Origin: Nostoc sp. LEGE 12450
GTDB lineage: Bacteria > Cyanobacteriota > Cyanobacteriia > Cyanobacteriales > Nostocaceae
Length of the DNA stretch: 38,722 nucleotides
Assembly (NCBI RefSeq): GCF_015206895.1
Contig: NZ_JADEXU010000071.1
Span: 1-38,722, forward strand
Direction of reading: 5' to 3'
Within the stretch, counting starts at the first letter, position 1. Every line of letters begins with the position of its first letter. Shown here one piece after another: positions 1 through 8,155 of the stretch. The notes beneath the pieces were generated by a model, which ran no database searches, had not been told where the DNA came from, and was given only the letters and a program-made list of their open reading frames with translations. A program made the translations under genes and the position numbers.

Positions 1-1177
1 TGAATGACTCCTTATTTTTAACTATAGTTTCCAAACCTTGTACTAATCTTTCTATACCTTCTTTGGCTGTCTCTTTTTGCAGCGCACCGTAAGCAACGCG
101 TAGGTAACATCCGTCATCCATACCAAAGGTTTTACCTGGAATGACTGCTACTTTATGTTCCTGGATTAGTCTTTTAACTAACTCAAAAGCATCCATCTGA
201 GTATTAACTTTGAGGAAAAAATAGAAAGCGCCATTAGCAGGTGTAATGCTACATAAACCTTGTAAGCGGTTAAGAGAGTCGAGTACTAATTGCCGCACTT
301 GAGAGATTGCACCTATATTACTCTGCAAATACTCCTCTTTGGCTTGCAATGCTCCTAAAGCTGCATATTGGGAAATTACTGGCGGACAAATCAAAATTGT
401 ATCCTGGACTTTTTTGATAGCGACAAATAAATGTTCGGGAATCACCATATAGCCAATGCGCCAACTAGCAAAACCGTATGCTTTGGAAAGGCTAAATAGA
501 GAAATAGTATACTTGCTACTCCCAAATGCACCAGGAGAAACGTGTTTTACGCCGTTATAGGTAAAGTGTTCATAGGCTTCATCGCTGATGTGGTAAATGC
601 CATTAGTGTCACAAATTTGATTTACTTGGCGCAATGCTGCTTCTGAATAGACGACTCCAGTGGGATTATTGGGCGAAATTGTGACTATAGCCCGTGTTTT
701 GGGAGTAATTGCTTGAGCGATCGCTTCTGGGCGTAGTTGGTAATTTTCATCTGTCGCCACTAACACCGCACGACAACCAGCAATTGCGATCGCCATTTCA
801 TGGTTGAAATAGTAAGGCGTATTCAAAATAATTTCATCGCCTGGGTTAGTAATAGCAAGAATGGCATTCATGAATCCCATATTGCTCCCTGCTGTCACGA
901 CGATGCAGTTTTCCCCATTGATTTCAATACCATTGAAGGCTTGCAATTTTCCAGCAAGTGCTGTCAGCAATGGGGGAATTCCCTCAACTGATTTGTATAA
1001 ATTGTTAGCAGAATCGGCAAGAAATTTGGGTAAAAATTCGATAGTTTCCGGCGGGGGGTTGTAATGAACAACACCCTGTCCTAGAGAGATTGTTCCTGGA
1101 GAATTTTTAATCAGTTCCCCAACCACAGGAATAATCGGCGACTGTACACCCTGCATACGAGAGGTTAGGGATTCCAT
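1..1177 (-). CDS. PLP-dependent class I/II aminotransferase (3' end cut by window edge)
   Basis: Fold-type I PLP aminotransferase of the aspartate/aromatic aminotransferase superfamily, expected to move an amino group between an amino acid and a 2-oxo acid in the cytoplasm. My translation from ATG at 1177 gives 392 codons still open at base 1, close to the usual length of about 390, so only a few C-terminal residues are missing. Visible motifs are SPNNPTG, DEAYEHF (PLP-ring Asp/Tyr region), the Schiff-base lysine in SLSKAYGFASWRIGY (Lys232) and a C-terminal YLRVAYG arginine that usually binds the substrate carboxylate. The substrate cannot be read from sequence. The upstream side holds heptamer repeats, so I see no clear promoter. 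Confidence 0.9.
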   Translation of the reverse strand, partial: MESLTSRMQGVQSPIIPVVGELIKNSPGTISLGQGVVHYNPPPETIEFLPKFLADSANNLYKSVEGIPPLLTALAGKLQAFNGIEINGENCIVVTAGSNMGFMNAILAITNPGDEIILNTPYYFNHEMAIAIAGCRAVLVATDENYQLRPEAIAQAITPKTRAIVTISPNNPTGVVYSEAALRQVNQICDTNGIYHISDEAYEHFTYNGVKHVSPGAFGSSKYTISLFSLSKAYGFASWRIGYMVIPEHLFVAIKKVQDTILICPPVISQYAALGALQAKEEYLQSNIGAISQVRQLVLDSLNRLQGLCSITPANGAFYFFLKVNTQMDAFELVKRLIQEHKVAVIPGKTFGMDDGCYLRVAYGALQKETAKEGIERLVQGLETIVKNKESF

Positions 1178-1184
1178 ATTTACT

Positions 1185-1217
1185 GGGAATTGGGAATTGG
1201 GAATTGGGAATTGGGAA
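1185..1217. repeat. Tandem heptamer repeat (GGGAATT)n
   Basis: Nearly five uninterrupted copies of GGGAATT lie just upstream of the aminotransferase start. Such intergenic heptamer runs are typical of Nostoc/Anabaena genomes. The rest of 1178-1396 holds a related short motif (TTCCCAATTCCC around 1344) but no gene. Confidence 0.85.
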
Positions 1218-1396
1218 ACCCACGGGTTTCAAGCGTGGGATTGTAACAAGGACACCGATTTAAGAGCGCTACGCGTCTCGAAAAACATCTTTTTTAAAAT
1301 GGGATTTTGACCCATAACTAAAGTTTCTATCACTATTCCCTGTTCCCAATTCCCTATTGCCAATAATAATTAACCGGATTTGCGATTACTCAAAAT

Positions 1397-1615
1397 TTAG
1401 TCAATGGAAATCTGTTGAGGCCCACTTGCTTTGCCATTATGTGCTTCTGTTGTGCTGCTAGTATAACTATTTGAGCCGCCCTGTTGAGCTAGCCAGCTTT
1501 TAACAGGATCGTCTGCAAGATTGAGCCGAAGCACACCAGAGAATAACCCACCCACAAATGAGGCTGGATGCTGGATAAATTCTCTGAATATAGGTGACAA
1601 TTCACTAATGAACAT
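1397..1615 (-). CDS. Small conserved cyanobacterial protein, 72 aa, function unknown
   Basis: 72-residue protein starting MFISELSPIFREF. An AGGAG ribosome-binding site lies seven bases before the ATG, supporting a real gene. The N-terminal 45 residues (FVGGLFSGVLRLNLADDPVKSWL) read like a conserved helical domain. The C-terminal third is rich in Ser, Thr, Gly and Asn and probably disordered. I recall similar short proteins in cyanobacteria but can name no function. It has no signal peptide and no convincing membrane segment. It lies downstream of the TPR gene on the same strand, but the terminator hairpin at 1737-1767 argues for separate transcription. Confidence 0.65.
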   Translation of the reverse strand: MFISELSPIFREFIQHPASFVGGLFSGVLRLNLADDPVKSWLAQQGGSNSYTSSTTEAHNGKASGPQQISID

Positions 1616-1731
1616 AAAAAGACTCCTGGCGGTGCCATCAAAAATTATTACTTCTTAATTGATCGTAACCTGTTGATTAGTATATGGTCGGCGGTAGTGA
1701 AGTTGCGAACTTTTTGAGCTTCAACTCGAAC

Positions 1732-1767
1732 AAAAAAATTCCCGACTTCTTAAAGAAGTCGGGAATT
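1732..1767 (-). terminator. Rho-independent terminator of the TPR gene
   Basis: Perfect inverted repeat AATTCCCGACTTCTT / AAGAAGTCGGGAATT, followed on the minus strand by a run of T (plus-strand A7 at 1732-1738). It sits 20 bases past the TPR stop codon. Nearly the same stem (CCCCGACTTC...GAAGTCGGGG) recurs at 21717-21745 behind an unrelated gene. Confidence 0.85.
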
Positions 1768-1786
1768 TGAGCCTGTTGCATCTAAA

Positions 1787-2809
1787 TTACAGAGAATCTA
1801 TAAACTGCTGTACTTTTTCCAAGAGTGGCTGGTGTTCGATTTGCTCTGCTAAATCTTGAGCGTTTTGGTAGCACGATCGCGCCATTTTTTTACGTTTCGT
1901 TGTGGCGTAAAGGGTTCCCATATTCAGCAAAGTTGAAATTTCTCCGAGATTATCGCCCAGTTGTTGATAAATCACAATGGCTTGCTTGTAGAACTTCATT
2001 GCTTGGCGATGCTGTGCCAGGGTGCTGTAGGTAAAACCAATGTTGTGAAGGGTTGTTGCTTCGCCTGCGCGATCGCTGATTGCCTGACGTGTCAAAAGAA
2101 CTTGATAGTAAAGTAATAGCGCTTGTTTCGGTTTTCCTAAATCACTATAGATTGAGGCAATATTATTCAAAGTGGTTGCTTCACCAAGCACATTCTTGAC
2201 GGCTCGTTGAATTGGAAGCGCTGCTTCAAAAAATTCTAGTGCTTGCTCAAACTTGCCTAAGACATTGTAAGCAAACCCAATGCCATTGAGCGTTGTTGCC
2301 TCACCAGAAAAGTCACCTAACAATCGCCGCATTCTCAAAATTTGGTGTTGTAGCAACAGTGCCCGTTTCGGTTCTCCTAAGCGGGTATAAATTAGCGCTA
2401 CATCATTAAGAGTAGAAACTTCACTTTGAATATCTTGCGATCGCCTAAAGATTGGCAGTGCTTTGTCAAAATATTCTAAAGCTTGCGAAAAGCGTCCAAG
2501 ACGGCTGTAGGTAGAACCCAGATTGCTAAGTGCAGTTGCTTCTGCTGGCGGGTTGCCAATTTCAATAGCAACCGAAAGCGCCTGATGAAAGCGCTCTAAT
2601 GCTCTTTGAGGTTGCCAGCAACTGAGGTGAGCTAAACCGAGATCGTTTAATGTGTGACCTTCTCTGGCTCGATCTCGAATTGCTCTAGCCAAGTGTAAAT
2701 TTTTGGTTGCAAGATCGAGAGATTCTTGAAATTTACCGCGCTGGTAGTAGCGGTTTGCTTCATCACGACGTTGTTCCCACTCTTTGACTTGATTTAAAGG
2801 TTGCTTCAT
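1787..2809 (-). CDS. Tetratricopeptide-repeat protein (kinesin-light-chain-like TPR_12 type)
   Basis: 340 residues made almost entirely of about seven 40-residue tetratricopeptide repeats, recognisable by recurring blocks such as EATTLNNIGxxYSxLGKxxQALxxYxQAL. Forty-residue spacing and repeated Leu-Asn-Asn/Asp-Ile/Leu-Gly are typical of TPR_12 arrays in cyanobacteria. Such proteins form superhelical scaffolds for protein-protein contacts, and no catalytic domain or signal peptide is visible. The start MKQPLNQVKEWEQRRDEANR looks natural, beginning with a coiled amphipathic helix. A partner cannot be inferred from the neighbourhood. The gene ends in the hairpin terminator at 1732-1767. Confidence 0.9.
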   Translation of the reverse strand: MKQPLNQVKEWEQRRDEANRYYQRGKFQESLDLATKNLHLARAIRDRAREGHTLNDLGLAHLSCWQPQRALERFHQALSVAIEIGNPPAEATALSNLGSTYSRLGRFSQALEYFDKALPIFRRSQDIQSEVSTLNDVALIYTRLGEPKRALLLQHQILRMRRLLGDFSGEATTLNGIGFAYNVLGKFEQALEFFEAALPIQRAVKNVLGEATTLNNIASIYSDLGKPKQALLLYYQVLLTRQAISDRAGEATTLHNIGFTYSTLAQHRQAMKFYKQAIVIYQQLGDNLGEISTLLNMGTLYATTKRKKMARSCYQNAQDLAEQIEHQPLLEKVQQFIDSL

Positions 2810-3089
2810 CTGACCTCAGTTGCTTTCTGCGATAAGTAGGCAGGAAATCTCTTGGGAGTAATCCCTCTTAGGTTTCCCAAATTTTAACCTTAATCTTCTA
2901 TCTTTAGATATAAGACGTAAATAGAGAAGTATGATATTGTTCCATATCTATAGGAAGATTTATGAAGCAATTAATACAAATACTCCAATAGGGGCGTAAA
3001 TCTGTGCATCCCCAGTAAAAACCTATATTCCTAGTAATTGAAAAGCTGAAATTGCCGAATTTTGACATAATTCAGCAATTTTGTTGTCA
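2810..3089. other. Intergenic region without recognised genes
   Basis: AT-rich sequence upstream of the TPR gene. I see no confident gene, RNA or promoter box. The TPR promoter presumably lies here. Confidence 0.5.
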
Positions 3090-3179
3090 GATGTTGGCAG
3101 GCAATTCTAGAGTACAAGCAGTCTTATTGGAGGAATACTGTCCTCAACAAGATGCCGCGACTAGACCGATCTTGGGGTA
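3090..3179 (+). pseudogene. Short open frame, possible gene remnant
   Basis: A 29-codon frame from ATG 3090 to TAA 3179 reads MLAGNSRVQAVLLEEYCPQQ and then DAATRPILG. No ribosome-binding site is obvious and I recognise no family. It is listed because it sits in a stretch of gene debris between the TPR gene and the AraC regulator. It may be the tail of a lost gene or a chance frame. Confidence 0.2.
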
Positions 3180-3319
3180 AAGGTAGCGAGTCTGCAACGA
3201 AGTGCCACGCAACGGCTAAAAGCTAGTCATAGCATGAATTATAGGAAATTATTCTATTTTTCAATCCAACCAGTAGTCCTTGAATCGTCCTGGTGCTAAT
3301 TTGGTATAACGAACCGTGG

Positions 3320-3479
3320 GCCAATACTGTTCGGTTAAGGCAAGAGACGCGGTGAATCGCCGTCTCTACAATAATCGGTCTTTTGTAGAGACGGCGATTT
3401 ATCGCGTCTTTATAATAATTTATCGAATCTTTAACGAGCTAAAATCTTTATCAAAAAACCTTAACCGAACCGTATTGCA
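3320..3479. repeat. Nested palindromic element (MITE-like)
   Basis: Two nested inverted repeats. The outer arms are 3322-3340 and 3459-3477 (CAATACTGTTCGGTTAAGG against its complement, one mismatch). The inner arms are 3344-3370 and 3384-3409, built on TGTAGAGACGGCGATT and ending in CGCGTCT. The inner unit recurs as a single arm at 12801-12828. This is the pattern of a small non-autonomous element or REP-like repeat that can fold into a long hairpin. No open frame is supported inside it. Confidence 0.75.
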
Positions 3480-3717
3480 CCATGTGCTGGATATTTTTGT
3501 ACCCTAAATACGTTTGGATTGCTTTGTAGATTGTGCCGTCATTGAAGTCGACTTGTTCCCAGGGAAGAGCGGCTAATTAGCTTAGTCTTATCAACGGAAA
3601 ATTTTGGTCGTTAAGACTGAAATCCAGGCTGGCGTACTGCTCAGAGTTACTGTGATACTCACGATTGAAGTCATACTGCCCATAAACAGCGATTTCTGGC
3701 AATATTAGGGCATCTTG
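3480..3717 (-). pseudogene. Decayed coding fragment with in-frame stop
   Basis: On the minus strand one frame reads PQDALILPEIAVYGQYDFNR, continues to FSLNDQNFPLIRLS, meets a TAA, then continues in the same frame as LAALPWEQVDFNDGTIYKAI and QTYLGYKNIQHMVQYG. The composition looks protein-like on both sides of the stop. An in-frame TGA lies just upstream and the 3' end runs into the palindromic element. I do not recognise the family. It is most likely debris of a gene broken by the neighbouring repeat or by arrival of the oxidoreductase cluster. Confidence 0.35.
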
Positions 3718-3729
3718 AGGAGATCAAAT

Positions 3730-4716
3730 TTAACTAGCAGTCTCCCTAGCAGCTTCTCGCAGCCGCTCCACATCGCGCATTGGTGGGGCACCAAAGAGCC
3801 GCTTGTACTCCCGGTTAAAGTGCGAGGCATCGTCGTAACCCACGCGGTAGGCAGCACTGGTAGCATCAAGCTTTTCCCCCAGCATCAGACGGCGAGCCTC
3901 CTGGAGCCGCAGTTGCTTTTGGTACTGCAAGGGACTCATGGCAGTGACAGACTTGAAGTGATGGTGGAAGCCCGATACACTCATTCCCAGCTCTCGGGCG
4001 ATGCTTTCAATCCGAAGCGGCTCGTTAAAGTCTTTACGAAGTCGCTCGACGGCAAGAGCGATGTGGTAGGTGCAGCCACCCAGAACTGCAATATGACGGA
4101 GCCGATTACCTTGCTCTCCCATCAGGAGTCGGTAAATGATTTCCCGCTTAATCAGTGGTGCGAGAACATGAGCTTCAGCAGGGGAATCTAAAAGCCTGAC
4201 GAGCCGCACTACAGCGTCCAACAGATTTGCATTCAATGGACTTACATCAATAGCTTTCACATCAGCATGGCTGCGCGATGAGGGATACCCTGCCTCGACC
4301 ATCACTGAGCCAACGAGGGTAGGGTCAAGATCGAGGCGAAGACTAAGGTACGGTTGCGCCTTTGACGCTTCCAGAATTTGGCTGACAATCGGCAGTTCGA
4401 CCGTAGCAAGCAGATAATGCATCGGGTCGTACTGATAGCGATCGCTGCCCAGAAGAACTTCTTTGCTACCCTGAGCGATCGCACAAAACGCAGGGATAGA
4501 GACACTATGAACGCATTCCGAAGGCGAGGAGGAGCGGTTGAAGTGCAAACCTTTGAGCGGCTCAATCGTCCCATCATGACGAATAGCCTGTGCAATGCGC
4601 TCTTTTAGTTCGTCTCTGTTGGCTTGCGCTCTGTCTGCCTCGCGCTTTGCCTGCGGATCGTTCATTAAATCGATATTGGCAGTGTTCATTTCTAAGTTTG
4701 CAGGATTGTACAACAA
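3730..4716 (-). CDS. AraC-family transcriptional regulator with AraC_N domain (YqhC-like)
   Basis: 328-residue DNA-binding regulator. The N-terminal part (about residues 60-215, SIPAFCAIAQGSKEVLLG through DSPAEAHVLAPLIKREIIYR) matches the AraC_N (PF06719) cupin-like domain. The C-terminal 100 residues form the double helix-turn-helix AraC DNA-binding domain, with LRIESIARELGMSVSGFHHH and AYRVGYDDASHFNREYKRLF. E. coli YqhC, which activates the aldehyde reductase genes yqhD and dkgA under glyoxal stress, has this architecture. Here the gene is divergent from the cupin/SDR/ADH/AKR cluster, so I infer it controls that cluster from 4717-4993. The start is uncertain: ATGs at codons 1, 10 and 17 are all possible. 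Confidence 0.9.
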   Translation of the reverse strand: MLYNPANLEMNTANIDLMNDPQAKREADRAQANRDELKERIAQAIRHDGTIEPLKGLHFNRSSSPSECVHSVSIPAFCAIAQGSKEVLLGSDRYQYDPMHYLLATVELPIVSQILEASKAQPYLSLRLDLDPTLVGSVMVEAGYPSSRSHADVKAIDVSPLNANLLDAVVRLVRLLDSPAEAHVLAPLIKREIIYRLLMGEQGNRLRHIAVLGGCTYHIALAVERLRKDFNEPLRIESIARELGMSVSGFHHHFKSVTAMSPLQYQKQLRLQEARRLMLGEKLDATSAAYRVGYDDASHFNREYKRLFGAPPMRDVERLREAARETAS

Positions 4717-4993
4717 TCTTAGACGATCGTTTTATTGCTTGCCCTTGAGGATTCTTAGAATGAAGCTAAAGCAATAAAAAATGATTTCGGCTTCTTGTAA
4801 ATATTCTGGATTTTTATTCAATAGAAAACTCAGTTTTGATTGGGCAAGAGATTCGGCTACTGACAAGCAAAAGGCATCAAGGCTAACCTTGCTTCTTAAA
4901 AAATCCATCCCTACCGATAGAGCAGGCGCTAAATGCTCAACCTCTACGATTGGGACAGCCACCTAAATGGTATCAAGTGAAGGAATTAAGGAA
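4717..4993. promoter_or_regulatory. Divergent intergenic region between AraC regulator and oxidoreductase cluster
   Basis: 277-base gap between two divergent genes, expected to hold both promoters and the regulator's operator. I could not identify a trustworthy -35/-10 pair or inverted operator by eye. The assignment rests on gene arrangement only. Confidence 0.5.
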
Positions 4994-5389
4994 ATGGACA
5001 TCAAAACAAGTGGCTCACAGCCTTCCGCCAAAGGATCGGCCGAGTATTTTACTGGTACTGTCCGCATTGACCCCCTGTTCGAGGCACACGATCCAGCACG
5101 CACTGTCGGTGCCAGTGTCACGTTCGAGCCTGGTGCTAGGACAGCATGGCATACCCACCCGTTGGGACAGACCCTGATCGTGACAGCTGGCTGCGGCCTC
5201 GCACAACGCTGGGGTGGCTCGATTGAGCAAATTCGATTGGGGGACACGATCTGGTTCTCACCAGGCGAGAAGCATTGGCACGGTGCCACGGCAACCACAG
5301 CCATGACACACATCGCCATTCAGGAACAGCTTGACGGTAAGACCGTGGATTGGCTGGAAAAGGTCAGCGACGAACAATATCCCAACTGA
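4994..5389 (+). CDS. Single-domain cupin protein
   Basis: Small cytoplasmic beta-barrel cupin of 131 residues from the ATG at 4994. That start (MDIKTSGSQPS) has an AGGA nine bases upstream and fits the usual family N-terminus better than the in-frame ATG at 4967, which lacks a ribosome-binding site. Metal-ligand motifs are HTHPLGQTLIV (cupin motif 1, two His and a downstream Gln/Glu position) and GEKHWHGA (motif 2). The C-terminus TAMTHIAIQEQLDGK..WLEKVSDEQYPN is highly diagnostic and recurs twice downstream as broken copies. Such cupins are often encoded beside SDR, AKR and carboxymuconolactone decarboxylase genes. The substrate is unknown. Confidence 0.9.
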   Translation: MDIKTSGSQPSAKGSAEYFTGTVRIDPLFEAHDPARTVGASVTFEPGARTAWHTHPLGQTLIVTAGCGLAQRWGGSIEQIRLGDTIWFSPGEKHWHGATATTAMTHIAIQEQLDGKTVDWLEKVSDEQYPN

Positions 5390-5445
5390 TCTCCGTATCC
5401 AGTGGTTTTAAGACCTTGTTAGGTGAAAAATTCAAAGAGTAAAAA

Positions 5446-6222
5446 ATGACAACAAACGAGAATGGAAGCTGCATAGGAAAGGTTGCGTTTGTGACTGGAG
5501 GAGCGAGCGGTATCGGTCGAGCTACGGCGCTGGCGTTTGCCCGTGAGGGTGCCAGCGTGGTGGTTGCTGATGTTTCAGAACCGAGCAATCAAGAAACGGC
5601 ACGCATGATCGAGGAACTCGGCGGACAAGCGATCGCCGTCAGGTGCGATGTGACGCGGGCTGAGGACGTGAAGGCGGCGCTGGACAAGACCGTTGAGGCT
5701 TTCGGGCGGCTGGACTTCGCCTTCAACAACGCGGGCATCGAGCCGAGGAAGGCAGCTCCGACCGCGGAGTACGAGGAGGAGGAGTGGAACCGGATTATCG
5801 ACATCAATCTCCGCGGCGTTTTCCTGTGCATGAAGCACGAGATCCCGCTGATCCTCAAGCAGGGACGCGGCGCGATCGTCAATACGTCCTCGGGCGCAGG
5901 AATTATCGGCATCAAGGGCAGCCCCGCGTACACCGCCGCGAAACATGGCGTGATCGGACTGACCAAGGCGGCGGCCCTCGACTACGCGGCGCAGAACATC
6001 CGCGTCAACGCCGTCTGTCCCGGCTACATCGACACCCCGATGATGGGCCGCTTCACCGGCGGCACGGACGAAGGGCGCGCGAAGGTGATTGCGGAGGAGC
6101 CAGTCGGACGGATGGGCAAGCCTGAGGAGATCGCTGCGGCCGTCATCTGGCTGTGTTCAGACGCAGCTGCCTTCGTCGTTGGGCACGCTATGGTCATCGA
6201 TGGCGGCCAAACGGTGCAGTGA
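5446..6222 (+). CDS. Short-chain dehydrogenase/reductase (classical SDR)
   Basis: 258-residue NAD(P)-dependent oxidoreductase with the full classical SDR set: TGGASGIG cofactor motif (17-24), ADVSE acidic cofactor-selecting region that favours NAD, NNAG (94-97), catalytic Ser near 149 (NTSSGAG) and YTAAK (Tyr162, Lys166), with PGYIDTPM after it. Length is typical. The substrate is likely a small alcohol, sugar or keto acid but cannot be fixed. The middle of the gene is much richer in G and C than the flanking cyanobacterial genes, including GC-ending codon runs, which points to horizontal transfer. It follows the cupin by 56 bases on the same strand, so co-transcription is likely. Confidence 0.92.
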   Translation: MTTNENGSCIGKVAFVTGGASGIGRATALAFAREGASVVVADVSEPSNQETARMIEELGGQAIAVRCDVTRAEDVKAALDKTVEAFGRLDFAFNNAGIEPRKAAPTAEYEEEEWNRIIDINLRGVFLCMKHEIPLILKQGRGAIVNTSSGAGIIGIKGSPAYTAAKHGVIGLTKAAALDYAAQNIRVNAVCPGYIDTPMMGRFTGGTDEGRAKVIAEEPVGRMGKPEEIAAAVIWLCSDAAAFVVGHAMVIDGGQTVQ

Positions 6223-6288
6223 TGTTCGCCGCCAACACGATCAAACCCTAAACGCACGACAACAAAGCATTGTCGCCATCGCCCCTTC

Positions 6289-6403
6289 ACCGCCAACGGC
6301 GATGACTCATATCGCCACTCAGGAGATACTTGACGGCAAGTCCGTGAACTGGATGGAAAAGGTCAGCGACGAACAATACCCAGACAGATTCAAGACCGAG
6401 TAG
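6289..6403 (+). pseudogene. Cupin C-terminal remnant, copy 1
   Basis: In one frame the sequence reads TAMTHIATQEILDGKSVNWM then EKVSDEQYPDRFKTE and a stop. This matches the last 35 residues of the intact cupin at 4994-5389 (AMTHIAIQEQLDGKTVDWLE). No cupin motif 1 or start codon precedes it, because it begins right after the SDR gene. It is the tail of a lost second cupin gene left between the SDR and the alcohol dehydrogenase. Confidence 0.8.
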
Positions 6404-6442
6404 AAGGAAATCAACTTATCTTCCAGATTGGAGCATCAATTT

Positions 6443-7504
6443 ATGTACAACACAAAAGCTTACTCCGCAGTCAGTGCGACTGCACCGCTCGCTTCCGACA
6501 CGATCGCACGGCGCGATCCAACCGATCATGACGTACAGATCGAAATCCTCTTCTGTGGCATCTGCCACTCCGATGTCCATTCGGTGCGTAACGAGTGGAG
6601 CAGCATGATTTCGACCGTTTATCCGATTGTCCCCGGTCATGAGATCGTGGGCCGTGTCACTGAGGTTGGCTCGGCAGTGACCAAGTACAAGCCCGGTGAT
6701 CTTGCTGCGATCGGCTGTATGGTCGATTCGGATGGTACCTGTCCCCATTGCAAAGCTGGCTTTGAGCAGTTTTGCCAAAATGTGATCTTCACGTACAACT
6801 CCCCAGACAAGCACAAGACTGCTCCAGTCACCTATGGTGGCTACTCCGATAGCATTGTCGTCGATGAACGCTTCGTTCTGCGCGTTCCAGATAACCTCGA
6901 TCTCGCCGGGGTTGCGCCACTCCTATGTGCCGGGATTACAACATACTCGCCCCTGCGCCACTGGGGTGTCACCAAGGGCAAGAAAGTTGGCATAGTAGGT
7001 CTTGGCGGACTAGGCCACATGGGCGTGAAGTTTGCTCATGCGTTTGGTGCCCACGTTGTCGTCTTCACCACCTCACCCGATAAGAAGGAAGACGCGCTTC
7101 GCCTGGGTGCCGACGAAGTGGTCGTCTCCCGCAATGCCGACGAGATGCAGAAACACGCTGGCAGCTTCGATTTCATCCTCGACACCGTTTCCGCCAAGCA
7201 TGACATCAACGCCTATCTCAACCTACTCCGCCTCGACGGTAACATCACCCTTGTCGGCGCACCGGAGAAGCCCCTGGATGTCGCGGCATTCAGCCTGATC
7301 ATGGCCCGTCGCAGTCTCTCCGGCTCAAACATCGGCGGCATCCCCGAAACCCAAGAGATGCTCGACTTTTGCGGCAAGCATAACATCACCGCCGATGTCG
7401 AAGTCATTCCTATCCAGAAGGTCAACGAAGCCTACGAGCGACTGCTCAAGTCCGATGTGAAATACCGCTTTGTGATTGATATGGCATCCCTGAAATCTGA
7501 ATAA
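6443..7504 (+). CDS. Zinc-dependent alcohol dehydrogenase / aldehyde reductase (YahK/CAD-like)
   Basis: NAD(P)-dependent medium-chain dehydrogenase of the cinnamyl-alcohol-dehydrogenase/YahK group, expected to reduce aldehydes in the cytoplasm. I choose ATG 6443 (353 residues) because GGAG lies nine bases upstream; a TTG at 6428 is possible but weaker. Motifs are CGICHSD (catalytic Zn Cys41), PGHEIVG (His66), LLCAGITTYSPL (third Zn ligand), and the cofactor motif GLGGLGHMG. The structural zinc lobe is unusual: it reads DSDGTCPHC..C, with Asp97 where the family normally has the first of four cysteines. The family C-terminus (IGGIPETQEMLDFC, KYRFVIDMASL) is complete. Position in the cluster fits aldehyde detoxification. 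Confidence 0.92.
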   Translation: MYNTKAYSAVSATAPLASDTIARRDPTDHDVQIEILFCGICHSDVHSVRNEWSSMISTVYPIVPGHEIVGRVTEVGSAVTKYKPGDLAAIGCMVDSDGTCPHCKAGFEQFCQNVIFTYNSPDKHKTAPVTYGGYSDSIVVDERFVLRVPDNLDLAGVAPLLCAGITTYSPLRHWGVTKGKKVGIVGLGGLGHMGVKFAHAFGAHVVVFTTSPDKKEDALRLGADEVVVSRNADEMQKHAGSFDFILDTVSAKHDINAYLNLLRLDGNITLVGAPEKPLDVAAFSLIMARRSLSGSNIGGIPETQEMLDFCGKHNITADVEVIPIQKVNEAYERLLKSDVKYRFVIDMASLKSE

Positions 7505-7530
7505 CCGAGCGGAATCTCGAAGGAGTGCCA

Positions 7531-7827
7531 ATGCAAAAGCGCAAACTTGGAAACAGTAATCTGGAAGTCTCGGCGATCGGGCTGGGCTGTATGGGGTTGA
7601 ACTATGCCTACAGCTATACCCTCGACAAGCAAGAAAGTATCTCCCTGCTCCAAGCCGTGGATTGTGCCCATTCCCGGCACAACTAAATTCGCCTGGAAGA
7701 AAACATTGTGGCAGCGGACATCGAGCTGACGCAGGACGAATTGAAGAGCATCGACGAGGCATTGACGCAAATTACAGTGGAAGGCGATCGCTATCTAGAA
7801 GAGTTGGAAAAGCGAACGGGATTATAG
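7531..7827 (+). pseudogene. Aldo/keto reductase pseudogene with large internal deletion
   Basis: It opens with a good AAGGAG site and MQKRKLGNSNLEVSAIGLGC, almost identical to the start of the intact aldo/keto reductase at 9163. After about 45 codons it jumps to the family's C-terminal region (VPIPGTTK), loses frame by one base, then continues as RLEENIVAADIELTQDELKS to KRTGL and TAG 7827. About 220 codons, including most of the Asp-Tyr-Lys-His catalytic tetrad region, are missing. The broken copy still sits in order within the cluster, directly behind the alcohol dehydrogenase. Confidence 0.88.
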
Positions 7828-7863
7828 ATGGAATTGCCAACCATAGAACTGTGACTCAAAAAA

Positions 7864-8090
7864 GGAGGTGCGGATAACAAATACACCGCAGAAGTACAGA
7901 ACTCAATCCTCTGTGAGGAATTGCTCTGGGCGGGGTTGAATCACAGATAAAGGGGCACATTCAAGGCAACCTGAATATCGGAAACGGCAAAGACATACTG
8001 CTGGATCTGATTACACAATTGTTGCCCTGGGTGGGATATCCCCGAACACTGAATGTGTTGAAATGCCTGAATGAAGTGGCAACGGAGTAA
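7864..8090 (+). pseudogene. Carboxymuconolactone decarboxylase-like remnant
   Basis: Two pieces in different frames. The first, from about 7864, reads NKYTAEVQNSILCEELLWAG, like the N-terminus of AhpD/carboxymuconolactone decarboxylase-family proteins. The second, from about 7917 to TAA 8090, reads GGVESQIKGHIQGNLNIGN, GKDILLDLITQLLPWVGYPR and TLNVLKCLNEVATE, the family's C-terminal half. The central CxxC-bearing part is missing, so it cannot be active. A strong AAAGGAGGTG sits at 7861-7870, probably the relic of its translation start. Genes of this family are common partners of cupins and aldo/keto reductases. Confidence 0.75.
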
Positions 8091-8155
8091 TGGCGATGAT
8101 AACGAGCAATGAACAATACAGCGCTTGATTAAGTTCGAGTAAAAGGAAAATAATT

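Noticed and set aside
4732..4962. 76-codon minus-strand open frame between the AraC gene and the cupin
   Set aside because: No ribosome-binding site or recognisable family. It fills the divergent promoter region and its composition is not convincing as protein.
5575..5966. Minus-strand frames of about 125 codons opposite the first SDR
   Set aside because: High GC leaves antisense frames open; the sense strand has all SDR motifs.
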